The position numbers and the translations under genes are program-made. Below are positions 8,911-17,638 of a DNA stretch of 64,000 nt, piece by piece; the first letter of the stretch is position 1; every line of letters starts with the position of its first letter. The notes beneath the pieces are model-generated. The model was not told where the DNA came from, did no database searches, and saw only the letters and a program-made list of their open reading frames with translations. This DNA is from Novosphingobium aquimarinum (GTDB taxonomy: Bacteria > Pseudomonadota > Alphaproteobacteria > Sphingomonadales > Sphingomonadaceae): the NCBI RefSeq assembly GCF_009746585.1, contig NZ_WRPO01000005.1:218853-282852 (forward strand), written 5' to 3'.

Positions 8911-9968
8911 TGCGCACGCTCGCGCTGCTGCACCGCTGGGTGGGCGGCATTGTCGGCCTGCTCCTGGCGGTGATCGGCCTTTCGGGAGCGATCCTGGTCT
9001 GGGAGGACAGCTGGATCGGCGTGCCGGGCGCGGACGAGCCCCTGCGTGCACAGGTTGCGGACTTCGCCCGTGCACTCGATGCCGCCAATGCCGCTGGCCC
9101 GGGCCTCACCCGGCTGACGTTTGCAGGCGAAGACTTCGGCTTGCATCAGGCCGCTTATGCCGATGGCAGCGGGGCATACCTCAACCAGTCGGGCGAATTG
9201 GTTGCGCGCTGGACAAGCCAATGGGACCGGCCCGAACTCTGGCTGTTCGATCTGCACCATCACCTCTTCCTCGCCGAAGTGGGGAAGACCGCCACAGGGA
9301 TCCTGGGACTGGCGGGGCTACTGTTCGTGGTCAGTGGAGCGATCCTGTGGTGGCGGGCCCGGCGCACCTTCCGGCTGCGCCCGTGGCCGGCACGCCTGAC
9401 GCGCAGCGCGATCGTTCGCCAGCATCGCGACATCGGCATCGTCGCCGCACCCTTGCTCCTGATACTCACGGCTACCGGTTCGCTGATGGTGTTCGACGGG
9501 CTCTCCGACGCAGTGCTGGCACCCTGGCGCGACGATCCGGCTGCGCAGCGATCCATCGATGTGACGGCCGAAAGGTCTCGAACAATCGCAGCCGACAGCT
9601 GGCAAGCGGCTCTCAGCGCCGCACAACAGCAGTTTCCGCATGCCGCGTTTCGTCGAGTCCAGTTTCCCAAGGACGGCGGCGCTCCGTTGGTGCTTCGGAT
9701 GAAGCAGCCAGCGGACTGGACGCCCAATGGGCGCACTTACGTCCGGTTCGACCCGGTGACATGGCAAGTGATTGGCATCGACGATCCGCTCGAGGGCGAT
9801 ATCGCTCGCTCGATCGAGGAAAAATTCTATCCGCTTCATGCGGCGAAAGTTGGCGGGGCAGCCTGGAAGATCGCGGTTTCGCTCGCAGGTGTGGTCCTCG
9901 CCATGCTGGGGCTGTTGGCAAGTTACAGCTTCTGGTTTCGCGGTGGGCTGCGGCAAAGCGCGGCGTGA
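8910..9968 (+). CDS. PepSY-associated transmembrane protein (PiuB-like)
   Basis: A 352-residue inner membrane protein with hydrophobic helices near residues 10-32 (VGGIVGLLLAVIGLSGAILVW), 130-150, 185-205 and 325-345, and periplasmic PepSY-like segments between. HRWVG at the N-terminus and HHHLF around residue 120 are typical of the family. The start shares the A of the receptor's stop (TGATG), so the two genes are translationally coupled. Relatives sit beside ferric-siderophore receptors and are thought to help reduce or release iron in the periplasm; that role is inferred from context. Confidence 0.8.
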   Translation: MRTLALLHRWVGGIVGLLLAVIGLSGAILVWEDSWIGVPGADEPLRAQVADFARALDAANAAGPGLTRLTFAGEDFGLHQAAYADGSGAYLNQSGELVARWTSQWDRPELWLFDLHHHLFLAEVGKTATGILGLAGLLFVVSGAILWWRARRTFRLRPWPARLTRSAIVRQHRDIGIVAAPLLLILTATGSLMVFDGLSDAVLAPWRDDPAAQRSIDVTAERSRTIAADSWQAALSAAQQQFPHAAFRRVQFPKDGGAPLVLRMKQPADWTPNGRTYVRFDPVTWQVIGIDDPLEGDIARSIEEKFYPLHAAKVGGAAWKIAVSLAGVVLAMLGLLASYSFWFRGGLRQSAA

Positions 9969-10070
9969 TCGTGCCGATCCCGACCGACCGCGCAGGCCTC
10001 GCGCTTTTCCCCCCAGAAATTCCCGTCGAAAGCTGGCTGAAATGGCAAGCGATGCCTACTTAGCTACGCG

Positions 10071-10235
10071 ATGCTGTTGTTCTGTTTTCTTGGTCGGCAC
10101 AAGCCGTCCGTCGCGTCGATGGCGCTTCGCAAGAGCGGCGGTCAGACCGCGCTGTGTGGTGCCTGTGGCCTGCCGCTCGAAAAGAGCGACGATGGTCGCT
10201 GGCGCGCGCAAGCGCCTACGGCTAACCTTCCTTAG
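10071..10235 (+). CDS. 54-residue CxxC protein, conserved-looking small ORF
   Basis: A short frame that reads MLLFCFLGRHKPSVAS, then ALRKSGGQTALCGACGLPL and a tail with GRWRA. The CGAC pair looks like half of a zinc ribbon. The N-terminal FLGRH and the order basic patch, CxxC, GRW resemble small unannotated sphingomonad proteins as I recall them; this could not be checked. No strong ribosome site precedes the ATG. It lies in an otherwise empty 465-bp gap between the PepSY gene and the cspA terminator. Function unknown. Confidence 0.5.
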   Translation: MLLFCFLGRHKPSVASMALRKSGGQTALCGACGLPLEKSDDGRWRAQAPTANLP

Positions 10236-10433
10236 GGGGCGCTGGCGCGGGCGCCGTCGTCCTCGGTCACGCTGGATCAGCGGTAGCCGCCGATTGCCTG
10301 TTTCGGGGTATCCGCGCCAGACGTACGTAAGGCGCGCATCCGATGATCTCAGGCAAGTCGCGGTCAAGCAGATCCGGCGCCAGGCGCGACACGCCATCAA
10401 CTGCCGCCGATGTCTCTCTTAACCGGACGCAAA

Positions 10434-10470
10434 AAAGCGCCGGACCGCCAAGCTGGCGATCCGGCGCTTT
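10434..10470 (-). terminator. Rho-independent terminator of cspA
   Basis: AAAGCGCCGGA / TCCGGCGCTTT is an 11-bp stem with an inner GCCA/TGGC stem. On the minus strand it is followed by a T run (CGCTTTTTTG). It starts seven bases after the cspA stop. Confidence 0.85.
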
Positions 10471-10476
10471 GAATGT

Positions 10477-10686
10477 TCAGTCAGCAGACGAAAGATTGAT
10501 CGCGCTGGCCTTGCCATTTTTGCCGGTCTCGACTTCGTAGTTGAGACGCTGGTCCTTATCGAGCGTCGTCATGCCCGCCGCCTGCACGGCAGAGATATGG
10601 ACGAAGCTGTCGGCCGAGCCATCATCGGGCTGGATGAAACCATAGCCCTTGTCGCCATTGAAGAATTTTACGGTGCCGGTAGTCAT
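10477..10686 (-). CDS. cspA: Cold shock protein CspA family
   Basis: A 69-residue single cold-shock domain. The RNA-binding motifs are present: GTVKFFNGDKGYGFIQP (RNP1 region) and DSFVHISAV (RNP2). Length is normal for the family. AAAGGA lies seven bases before the ATG. The protein binds single-stranded RNA and melts structure. A 7-bp hairpin sits about 30 bases upstream of the start in the leader, and a strong terminator follows. It is close to infA on the same strand, so two translation-related RNA-binding proteins share this area. Confidence 0.95.
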   Translation of the reverse strand: MTTGTVKFFNGDKGYGFIQPDDGSADSFVHISAVQAAGMTTLDKDQRLNYEVETGKNGKASAINLSSAD

Positions 10687-10715
10687 AGTCGCGTCCTTTC
10701 AAGGAACGGTCGTGA

Positions 10716-10739
10716 TCGGCTCACGAAATTGCGAGCCGA
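10716..10739 (-). other. Leader hairpin upstream of cspA
   Basis: TCGGCTC-acgaaattgc-GAGCCGA gives a perfect 7-bp stem in the presumed 5' leader of cspA. Cold-shock mRNAs often carry structured leaders; whether this one matters is unknown. Apart from this the 190-bp leader shows nothing clear. Confidence 0.4.
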
Positions 10740-10877
10740 GGTCGTGCGTCAAGTCGTCAATTGAAAGGAGGTCGTCGAATTGAAGGCGCCGTGATCGGAC
10801 AAGTCCGAGTTTGGCACCAAGCGTCGATACCCGTCGAATTTTAACGAGAGCAAGATTAGATTGATCGGGAAGCAGCG

Positions 10878-11102
10878 TTATGTCGCTGCCTTGAGAGATG
10901 TACTGTCTTTCACCAGATTGGCGAATTGCGCTTTGCTCCAGGCGCAAGCTGCCGCTGCCCCCAGACCATGTTGAAAGTCGCTGATCCGATCCGCAATAAG
11001 GGACGCGGTTGCGAGACGTGCGCGGCGATCGTCGTCATTGGCGGCGACATGAGCGCTCAGGATTGCGCGCTGGTGCGCGGCATATTCGAGGTTCAGGTCC
11101 AT
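10878..11102 (-). CDS. Small conserved-looking hypothetical protein, 74 residues
   Basis: Reads MDLNLEYAAHQRAILS, an Arg-rich middle (DDRRARLATASLIADRI) and a C-terminal DFQHGLGAAAACAW segment. It looks wholly helical and soluble. The start at 11102 is supported by AGGAG eight bases upstream; the frame is open further but lacks a better site. The pattern Q-R-A near the start and LGAAAA-x-AW near the end recalls small alphaproteobacterial proteins of unknown role. It is on the same strand as, and upstream of, cspA. Confidence 0.6.
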   Translation of the reverse strand: MDLNLEYAAHQRAILSAHVAANDDDRRARLATASLIADRISDFQHGLGAAAACAWSKAQFANLVKDSTSLKAAT

Positions 11103-11161
11103 GTTCAGGTCTCCTGCGTAGGCGGGAATGCTGGTGCACGGCCGCTGGTAAGTTCGGTGCT

Positions 11162-11314
11162 TCAATCGACCATTGTCGCGACGAGACGCCGCAGTTCGGT
11201 GGTCGGGATCATGGCGGCAATCGGAGCCGGGTTCGTCAGGGTTCGCGCAGGGATCGCACCAAGGCGCAGCGAGAGTTGACGACGCGGCGTACCGTGTGCG
11301 TTCGGGTAATTCAT
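11162..11314 (-). CDS. Possible 50-residue basic protein
   Basis: A short frame downstream of infA that ends in IPTTELRRLVATMVD, with an Arg/Pro-rich first half (MNYPNAHGTPRRQLSLRL). The acidic/basic helical end looks protein-like, but the ribosome site is weak (GGA ten bases upstream). It would lie on the same strand as infA and the 74-residue gene. Function unknown, and it may not be a gene. Confidence 0.4.
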   Translation of the reverse strand: MNYPNAHGTPRRQLSLRLGAIPARTLTNPAPIAAMIPTTELRRLVATMVD

Positions 11315-11326
11315 TGTTGTGATGTC

Positions 11327-11345
11327 CGGCAGGGTGTTCCTGCCG
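11327..11345 (-). terminator. Short hairpin after infA
   Basis: CGGCAGG-gtgtt-CCTGCCG lies 15 bases past the infA stop. The stem is perfect but no T run follows, so it is a weak terminator candidate. Confidence 0.4.
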
Positions 11346-11359
11346 CCTTCTTGAAAGCG

Positions 11360-11626
11360 TCAGCGCCTGAAACCGCGTTTACGGGGACCCCCGGGGCCTT
11401 GCCCAGGAGTCCGTTCGCGGAAAACGATCCGGCCTTTGCTCAGATCGTACGGCGTCATTTCGACGTGTACGCGGTCTCCAACGACCGAGCGGATACGGTA
11501 ACGGCGCATTTTTCCAGCCGTGTAAGCGATGATCCGATGCTCATTGTCGAGGGTGACACCAAAGCGTCCGTCGGGCAGGACCTCTTCGATCGCGCCTCCC
11601 ATCGTAATGAGCTCTTCCTTCGCCAA
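11360..11626 (-). CDS. infA: Translation initiation factor IF-1
   Basis: An 88-residue S1/OB-fold protein with the IF-1 signature ([66 protein letters not shown]) and the alphaproteobacterial basic tail. An ATG at 11686 is in frame, but TTG 11626 gives the canonical MAKEEL start with AAGGA seven bases upstream, so TTG is chosen. The Gly-Gly after ITM differs from the usual EG/RG, so this could be a second copy of the gene. A sigma-70-like promoter lies at 11776-11803. Confidence 0.9.
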   Translation of the reverse strand: MAKEELITMGGAIEEVLPDGRFGVTLDNEHRIIAYTAGKMRRYRIRSVVGDRVHVEMTPYDLSKGRIVFRERTPGQGPGGPRKRGFRR

Positions 11627-11974
11627 ACCATAATCCTTGCGTACGAGAAAAATCATCCGCGCGGACGTATTCCGCTGCGGAGCCATAGTGTATGAAGGGA
11701 AAAGAGGTGCCGAACTCGAGCGTCATGGCTCGTCGCGGCAGTCATAATCCGTCGCAAACGACGTCAGGCACAATCGTTATAGCAGGGTGCAAAAAAATTA
11801 CAACCGCTAAGATACTTGTGCCTGATTACGCGGGCGCTGCTTACCATTGTGCACGGCGCAGCGCGGCCGGACATTTTTAGGCTGGATCGCATCGCCTATC
11901 ATTCGAGTCAGGGCATTGCGGCTGGTTGGTTGTAGAAAAATCGCCCTCGCAACTTCTGATACCGAGAGGAGCTG
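11627..11974 (-). other. Non-coding stretch upstream of infA
   Basis: 348 bp without a convincing gene. It holds the infA promoter at 11776-11803 and an A7 tract; no other structure was recognised. Confidence 0.6.
11776..11803 (-). promoter_or_regulatory. Sigma-70-like promoter of infA
   Basis: On the minus strand TTGTAA, 16 bp, TATAAC. The spacer begins with a T7 run. It would give a leader of about 140 bases before the TTG start of infA. Confidence 0.55.
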
Positions 11975-12730
11975 TCACTTCTTCCTGCGGGCTGCGATCG
12001 TGCGAAGCGGTTCGGCGATCTGCGTGCCGTCGCCCAGCGCTGTCCAGGCGACGTTGCCGGCATCGGCAGCACAGCTTTCGGCGGCGCCGACGTTGATGTC
12101 GTAGTTTACGCCGATCCCGTCCTTCGTGACGAAAGCGGAATTGATCTCCACCTGGTCGGTACCGATATTGCTGTCGACGAAATCCTTGCAGTTTCCATCA
12201 CCCGCATAACCTTTCGCGGACGCCTTCAGCAGTTCCGAAGACGACATCCCGGAGGCTTTGACGACATCGATCTCCTCGCCGGTGGTGAGGTCGAACGTGC
12301 GGGCATCGACCAGCGTCGAACCATTGGCACCGCCGCAGAACGAATGGCCGGTCATCCGCAAGCTCAGCACATTGTCTGCGTTGTACCCGGGTTCGGCCGA
12401 GAGCTCATACGTGAAGGGGTTCGATCCGGCCGCGGCCTTGCATTCGGTCGCGGACTTGACCGCGCTTTGGCGGATCGAGGTCAGCGCGGTGTTGATCCGA
12501 TCCGCGGCCGCGGTCTCGATGCCGCTGACTGTCGGGATTTTGATGCCTTCCAAGTCGGACACCTGCATCTCGTCGAATGTGGCCGCGTCACTGTCGCTGC
12601 TGGGCTCTTCCTCGATGACCTTGGTCTGGGCCATTTCGGTAGGCTCGGCGCCGCTGTCGTCGACCGGTGGCTGACAGGCGCTCAAGCTCGCCACAACCGC
12701 GATCGAGACGAGGCCATAGACAGAACGCAT
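11975..12730 (-). CDS. Secreted lipoprotein of unknown function
   Basis: A 251-residue protein with a lipobox signal peptide (MRSVYGLVSIAVVASLSAC, lipidated Cys19). An acidic low-complexity linker follows (EEEPSSDSDAATFDEM), then a globular domain with paired cysteines (ATECKAAA, HSFCGGANG, DGNCKDF, AESCAADAG). The stretch TFDLTTGEEIDV resembles DUF3298/RsiV-type domains, a weak resemblance. The frame runs further upstream, but the ATG at 12730 gives the signal peptide. It lies upstream of infA on the same strand and is divergent from the cyclase gene. Confidence 0.75.
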   Translation of the reverse strand: MRSVYGLVSIAVVASLSACQPPVDDSGAEPTEMAQTKVIEEEPSSDSDAATFDEMQVSDLEGIKIPTVSGIETAAADRINTALTSIRQSAVKSATECKAAAGSNPFTYELSAEPGYNADNVLSLRMTGHSFCGGANGSTLVDARTFDLTTGEEIDVVKASGMSSSELLKASAKGYAGDGNCKDFVDSNIGTDQVEINSAFVTKDGIGVNYDINVGAAESCAADAGNVAWTALGDGTQIAEPLRTIAARRKK

Positions 12731-13064
12731 GGGAATAGGTCTCCAGATCGCTTGGCGGCATGCCGGGTTCCGCATGGTAGTGGCGTTTCGATGGGGCAGG
12801 TCAACCGCGTTTAACGTCTTTTCCCTGTTCAGAGCCAGGGTCGCACGGCGCTCGCCCGTGGATGTCGGGTGCGCGGGGGACGTGGCTGAGCGCCAGTTCG
12901 ATCTCGTGCTTCTTTGCACATCCTTTCACTTGAGCTTTTTCCGGCGGCCTCGCGGCAATCTCTTCGGAAAGCATGAGATTCTACGTGATCGTTCCGTTAA
13001 TTTTACTCCGCCTTAACCACGCTGGCCGATCCTGCATCCAACTAGCCAGGTAGAGCCTCTCGCC
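12731..13064. other. Intergenic region between divergent lipoprotein and cyclase genes
   Basis: 334 bp between divergent starts. It must hold both promoters, but no clear -35/-10 pair, palindrome or small gene could be singled out. Confidence 0.4.
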
Positions 13065-14846
13065 TTGAAGCACACTCGTACGTTTTTTCTAGTTGGGCTG
13101 AGCTATCTCTTAGCCGCGCTTTCGGCGCTGGTGCTCAGCGATGCTGCTAACGACGCGCTGACGATCTGGGCGCCCAGCGGCATCGTGCTGGCCGCCAGCA
13201 TCATGCGGCCACGCGGCGAATACGGTCAGATCCTGGCCAGCGTCGCGATAGCGAGTTTGATCTCCAATCTTTGTTTCGGCTTCTCCCTCTTCGAATCGAT
13301 CGGGTACACGGGCGCGAACCTGCTCGAGGCCGTGACGGGTATGATCATGGTCCGGTCGTGCAACATCTCGGGCCTCTCGTTTGACGATCCGGCGAGAGTG
13401 GCGCGATTCGGGGGAGTGGCGCTCGCGGCTTCGACCGTCAGCACCCTGGGTGCGGCTTTGCTGACAGCGAACTGGAGTGGTGCGTTTACCGCGTCGTGGT
13501 TCGTCACCGTTCTGCTGGGGCAGCTGGTCTTCGTGCCGGTCTTCGTCACGGCCTTGCGGCGGGGAATAAAGTCCGTCGGCGTTGGAGAGCATCACACCGG
13601 TCGCCAAGTCGCCGTCATTCTGGCGATAAATCTTCTGGTTTCGGTTTTGACGTTCTTTCAGGACGGTTTGCCGCTCTTGTTCATCCCTGTCCTGCCGATC
13701 CTGCTGGCTACTTACTTTCTCGGTCCGGTCGGCGCGGCGATGGGCGTGGCCTGCACCGCCTCGATTGGGTCCATCGCGACCCTCAATGGGTTTGGCCCCG
13801 CCGTACTCGTCAGGGAACTCGGGTGGCTGACCCCAACGCAATTTTTCCAGATCTATCTGGTCTTTCTGCTTACCGCGGCACTCCCGCTGGCAACCGCCCT
13901 GGCGTCGCGCAATGCAAGCTATCGCGAGACGTCCCGGCAAAAGCGCTACTTCGAAATGGCGTCGCAAACCGCCCAGATCGGGCATTGGCGGCTCGAATTG
14001 GAGCCTCCGGAATTGTCTTGGTCGGACGAAGTTTTTCGCATTCACGGTCTGCCAGTCGGAAGGGTTCCTTCGTTAAAAGACGCGCTGGAAGCGTATCATC
14101 CCGAGGACCGGATCCCGGTCGAGCGTGACATCACGGAATGTATCTCGAACGGCGGTCAATTCGCCTTCGATGCGCGGATTATCACTGCGCATGGGGAATT
14201 GCGATACGTGAACAGCCGCGGTCAAGCCGAGTACGACGACAATGGCGAGCTCGTGGCATTGTTCGGCGTGTTCCAGGATGTGACCGATCGGGTGCTAATT
14301 GCAAAGCAACTCGCGGCGGCCAAAGAGAGTGCGGATAATCGCGCAGAGCGGGCGCAGATCCTGGCAGGGACCGACCAACTTACCGGTGTGCCCAACCGTC
14401 GCGGCATTCTCGCGCGTCTCAATCGGGAGATCGAGCTCGCCGCGCAAAATGGTTCCACGCTGACAGTCGCCATGCTTGACGTCGACCACTTCAAGTCGAT
14501 CAACGACAAGTTCGGCCACGCTACCGGCGATGACGTTCTGAAGCGCCTGGCACGCATCTGCGTCGATGTCTTGCGCGAAACCGACGGTTTCGGGCGCCTG
14601 GGCGGAGAGGAGTTCCTCATCGTGTTGCCCGGTGCGACAGCGGAAGCGGCAAGACGCATCAACGAGCGGCTCGCCCAGGCCATACGCGAGACGACTGCTT
14701 CGACGATCAACCTTCCAACCGCGACCGTCAGCATCGGGATTGCCGCTTACGAACCCGGCATGACGGCAGACACGCTTTGTGCCGTTGCCGACGGCGCGTT
14801 GTATAAAGCCAAGCGCGAAGGCCGCGATCTGGTCATGGTCGCCTGA
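13065..14846 (+). CDS. MASE1-PAS-GGDEF diguanylate cyclase
   Basis: A 593-residue membrane c-di-GMP synthase. Residues 1-285 form a MASE1 sensor with about eight helices and the WAPSGI motif. Residues 295-410 are a PAS domain (HWRLELEPPELSWSDEVFRI, YHPEDR). Residues 425-590 are the GGDEF domain with active-site GGEEF, DVDHFKSINDKFGHATGDD, and an RETD inhibitory site exactly five residues before GGEEF, so product feedback is expected. The start is a TTG at 13065. PilZ receptors lie 12 kb downstream. The sensed signal is unknown. Confidence 0.9.
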   Translation: MKHTRTFFLVGLSYLLAALSALVLSDAANDALTIWAPSGIVLAASIMRPRGEYGQILASVAIASLISNLCFGFSLFESIGYTGANLLEAVTGMIMVRSCNISGLSFDDPARVARFGGVALAASTVSTLGAALLTANWSGAFTASWFVTVLLGQLVFVPVFVTALRRGIKSVGVGEHHTGRQVAVILAINLLVSVLTFFQDGLPLLFIPVLPILLATYFLGPVGAAMGVACTASIGSIATLNGFGPAVLVRELGWLTPTQFFQIYLVFLLTAALPLATALASRNASYRETSRQKRYFEMASQTAQIGHWRLELEPPELSWSDEVFRIHGLPVGRVPSLKDALEAYHPEDRIPVERDITECISNGGQFAFDARIITAHGELRYVNSRGQAEYDDNGELVALFGVFQDVTDRVLIAKQLAAAKESADNRAERAQILAGTDQLTGVPNRRGILARLNREIELAAQNGSTLTVAMLDVDHFKSINDKFGHATGDDVLKRLARICVDVLRETDGFGRLGGEEFLIVLPGATAEAARRINERLAQAIRETTASTINLPTATVSIGIAAYEPGMTADTLCAVADGALYKAKREGRDLVMVA

Positions 14847-15095
14847 TCGCGAACCTGGCGCAGCGAATACCGGGCTGATCTCGGGTATCCCAGAGCCAAT
14901 CCAGTGAAACGTCGTATCACCTCGGAGCGAGGCGCGCTCGGTGGCGCGCGGGGGTGCTTGCATCGACCGGAAGTCTGCGCAAATGTCGCTTGGCCATGTC
15001 TCGATATTCCCGGAACGCGCCGCCGTCCTTCAGCTTGCTCTGGCGAAGCGCGCCGGCCAGCAGCCGTGTCCGAGATCTGACGTGGTGATGGTCCG

Positions 15096-15887
15096 ATGAG
15101 TTCCGGCTCGCCCATGCGCGCGATCGTCCTTGCCGGTCAGCGCCCCGGCACTGCCAACCCACTGGCAATGCGGTTCGGCGTTGCTAACAAGTGCCTGATC
15201 CCGATGCAGGCTCGGCCCTTGATCGAGCACGTCCTGGCAACGCTGGGCCGCCATCCCCGGATCGGCGAAATCCATGTTTCGACCGACGCAGATTCCGCGC
15301 CCGCCATCGCCGAGGCGGCGAGCCGTGCGGGCGGCAACGTCAAAGTGAAGCTGGTCGAGGCGCGCGACAGTCTGTCCACGAGCATCGCTGCGGCAGCCGA
15401 AGGAGCGGCGGGGCCGTTGCTGGTGACGACCGGCGATCACGTTCTGCTTGCCGCCGCAGCCATCGATTCGGTCGCGGTCACACTCGCGCGCGCCGATGTG
15501 GTGGTGGCGATGACGCGGCGCGATGCCGTGGTGGCAGCGCATCCCCGGGGCCAACTGCGCTTCTACGAATTTTCCGATGGCGCCTACGCCGATTGCCGGC
15601 TCTGCGGGGCGAACGGGCCGGACGCCTTGAAAGCGCTTGCGCTGCTGACCGACGGGGGACGGCAGCTGCGTGATCCGTCGCAGATCGGCAACCTGCTGGG
15701 CATGACCGACCGGCTGAAGCTCAAGGTCAACGCTCTCTCGCTCGAGGCGGTGGTGAACAAGATCGGGCGAAAGGTCGGGGTGGAGGCGACGCCGGTCGTG
15801 CTTGCCGATGGATCGCAAGCCTTCGCGATCGAAAACGATCTGACGTACGGCATCACGGAACAGCTGCTCACTCAGCGTCCGGGGTAG
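15096..15887 (+). CDS. Nucleotidyltransferase-like protein (NTP_transf/MobA-like)
   Basis: A 263-residue protein with a Rossmann-like start MRAIVLAGQRPG, in place of the usual LAGGxGxR, then NKCLIPMQARPLIEHVL, which matches the lysine/proline loop of sugar- and molybdopterin-nucleotide transferases. LLVTTGDHVLL holds the metal-binding Asp position. The altered glycine loop is a caution about activity. ATG 15096 is used; ATG 15114 is an alternative. It is convergent with the flavoprotein gene. The substrate nucleotide or sugar is not evident. Confidence 0.65.
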   Translation: MSSGSPMRAIVLAGQRPGTANPLAMRFGVANKCLIPMQARPLIEHVLATLGRHPRIGEIHVSTDADSAPAIAEAASRAGGNVKVKLVEARDSLSTSIAAAAEGAAGPLLVTTGDHVLLAAAAIDSVAVTLARADVVVAMTRRDAVVAAHPRGQLRFYEFSDGAYADCRLCGANGPDALKALALLTDGGRQLRDPSQIGNLLGMTDRLKLKVNALSLEAVVNKIGRKVGVEATPVVLADGSQAFAIENDLTYGITEQLLTQRPG

Positions 15888-15942
15888 GCTGGCTGCAATT
15901 GGCGTTGCGGTCGCACGCGGCCAGTTCGCACCGTGGAGAGAG

Positions 15943-17124
15943 CTAGAGCGCCTGCGCCGCGGCGTATCCGCTCGCCCAGGCCCACTGGAAGTTATAGCCG
16001 CCGAGCCAGCCGGTCACGTCCACCGCCTCGCCGATGGCATGCAGGCCGGGCACGCGTTTGGCTTCCATGGTCTTTGAGGAAAGTTCGGCCGTGCTGATGC
16101 CGCCGCGCGTCACTTCGGCCTTGGCGAAGCCTTCGCTGCCGTTGGGGTGGAAGACCCATCGCGCAAGTCGCTCCTGCGCGGCGCGCAGTTTCGCGTCGGC
16201 GATCCCGGCCAGCGGTTGGTCGAGGCCGACGCGTTCGGACAGCGTGGTCGCGAGCCGGTCGGGCAGCCGCGCCTTCAGCGCGCCGCGCAACGTCTGGCGC
16301 GGGGCCGTGCGTTTGGTGGCGAGCAGCCAGTCCTGCTCGCTGCCGGGCAGGAAATCGATCGCGACCGCTTCTCCGTGCCGCCAGTAGGACGAGACTTGCA
16401 GGATCGCCGGGCCTGACAATCCGCGATGCGTGAACAACGCCGCTTCGCGAAACGCCGCCTTGCCGGCATGCGCGACGACTTCGGTGGCGACGCCCGAAAG
16501 ATCACGGAACAAGAGATCTTCGCCGCTGAGTGTGAGCGGGACCAATGCCGGCATCGGCTCGACCACCTTGAGCCCGAACTGGCGCGCCAGATCGTAGGCG
16601 AAGCCGGTCGCGCCCATTTTCGGGATTGAGGGGCCCCCGGTCGCGATGACCAGCGCGGGCGCCGCGAATGTCCCCTCCTGCGTGCGGACGCGGAACAGTC
16701 CATCGGCTTGCGCGACGTCCGCGATCTCTTGCGCGCAGGCGATGCGAACCCGGCCGCGTTCGCACTCGGCAAGCAACATCGCCACGATCTGCTTGGCTGA
16801 ACCGTCGCAGAACAGCTGACCCAGCGTCTTTTCATGCCAGGCGATGCCGTGCGCTTCGACCAGCGCCAAAAAGTCGCGCGCTGTGTAGCGGCTCAGCGCC
16901 GACTTGGCGAAGTGCGGGTTGGCCGAAAGATAGCGGTCGGGTGCGGTATCGAGGTTGGTGAAATTGCAGCGTCCGCCGCCGGAAATCAGGATCTTCTTGC
17001 CCGGCTGCTCGGCGCGTTCGAGCACCAGCACCCGCCTTCCGCGCTTGCCGGCTTCGGCAGCGCACATCAATCCCGCCGCGCCAGCGCCCAGAACGATGGC
17101 GTCGTAAGTCGGGTCATCGCTCAT
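15943..17124 (-). CDS. HI0933/BaiN-family NAD(P)/FAD-dependent flavoprotein
   Basis: A 393-residue flavoprotein. The FAD-binding GxGxxG is at the start (IVLGAGAAGLMCAAEAGKRG) and the family hallmark PGKKILISGGGRCNFTN follows near residue 42. Near the C-terminus TGWLGGYNFQWAWASGYAAA is a second FAD-contact motif. The family includes YhiN and BaiN; physiological roles are mostly unknown. It starts ten bases after the stop of a small Myb-like gene, so the two are probably co-transcribed. Confidence 0.85.
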   Translation of the reverse strand: MSDDPTYDAIVLGAGAAGLMCAAEAGKRGRRVLVLERAEQPGKKILISGGGRCNFTNLDTAPDRYLSANPHFAKSALSRYTARDFLALVEAHGIAWHEKTLGQLFCDGSAKQIVAMLLAECERGRVRIACAQEIADVAQADGLFRVRTQEGTFAAPALVIATGGPSIPKMGATGFAYDLARQFGLKVVEPMPALVPLTLSGEDLLFRDLSGVATEVVAHAGKAAFREAALFTHRGLSGPAILQVSSYWRHGEAVAIDFLPGSEQDWLLATKRTAPRQTLRGALKARLPDRLATTLSERVGLDQPLAGIADAKLRAAQERLARWVFHPNGSEGFAKAEVTRGGISTAELSSKTMEAKRVPGLHAIGEAVDVTGWLGGYNFQWAWASGYAAAQAL

Positions 17125-17134
17125 TTCGCGGGGA

Positions 17135-17317
17135 TCAGCGCAGCTTGGCGATGGCGATGCCGTCCTGCCGCGCCCGTTCCTTGACCGATTCCTCGCTGCG
17201 GGTCAGCGCCTTGGCGATCGCCTTGAGCGCCATTCCCTTACCCGCAAGCGTGCGCATCTTCGTCAATTCGTCCGCGCGCCACGGCTGGCGATGCCGCTCG
17301 AATTTGTCCTTGGCCAT
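17135..17317 (-). CDS. Small Myb/HTH-like protein, 60 residues
   Basis: A basic 60-residue protein with PWRADELTKMRTLAGKG, then AIAKALTRSEESVKERARQ. The pattern W, regularly spaced Leu, then IAKAL-x-RS-x-xSV-x-x-R is that of small SANT/Myb-like or GcrA-like DNA-binding helices found in alphaproteobacteria. ATG 17317 is chosen because AAGGA lies seven bases before it; the longer frame upstream is low-quality. It is in an operon with the HI0933-type flavoprotein. Confidence 0.65.
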   Translation of the reverse strand: MAKDKFERHRQPWRADELTKMRTLAGKGMALKAIAKALTRSEESVKERARQDGIAIAKLR

Positions 17318-17638
17318 CCTGCTGTCCTTGTTCGTCTGATCGCGGCGGGCCTTACACGCAATTGCGCCCGAAGGGCTAGGGCGGGCGACAGCGATTGGCT
17401 TGCAAGGGCACATCGCTTGCAGCGGATCGTGGGCGAACGAGCCCGAAGCGCGGGTGATCCCGGAAACGACGATCGCTGGTGCGGTGCCGTAGGCGTGACG
17501 ATGCATGGGCTCGACGACTGGGTATCTCGACAATCGGGAGGATTTCCGAATGGATACCAGTCAGTCCGGTCGCGGCGCGGTTGCTCGATGGCGGGAGGTC
17601 GCGCATGGTCGGCTGGTGTCTACGAAGGATCGCATAGG

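Noticed and set aside
10056..10400. 114-codon minus-strand frame
   Set aside because: Very Arg-rich and opposite the small CxxC gene; no motif.
10699..10947. 82-codon minus-strand frame before cspA
   Set aside because: Overlaps the 74-residue gene and the cspA leader; no ribosome site or recognisable pattern.
14917..15168. Minus-strand frame of 83 codons before the nucleotidyltransferase
   Set aside because: Part of it (LLAGALRQSKLKDGGAFREYRDM) looks protein-like, but there is no good start or ribosome site, and it overlaps the next gene.
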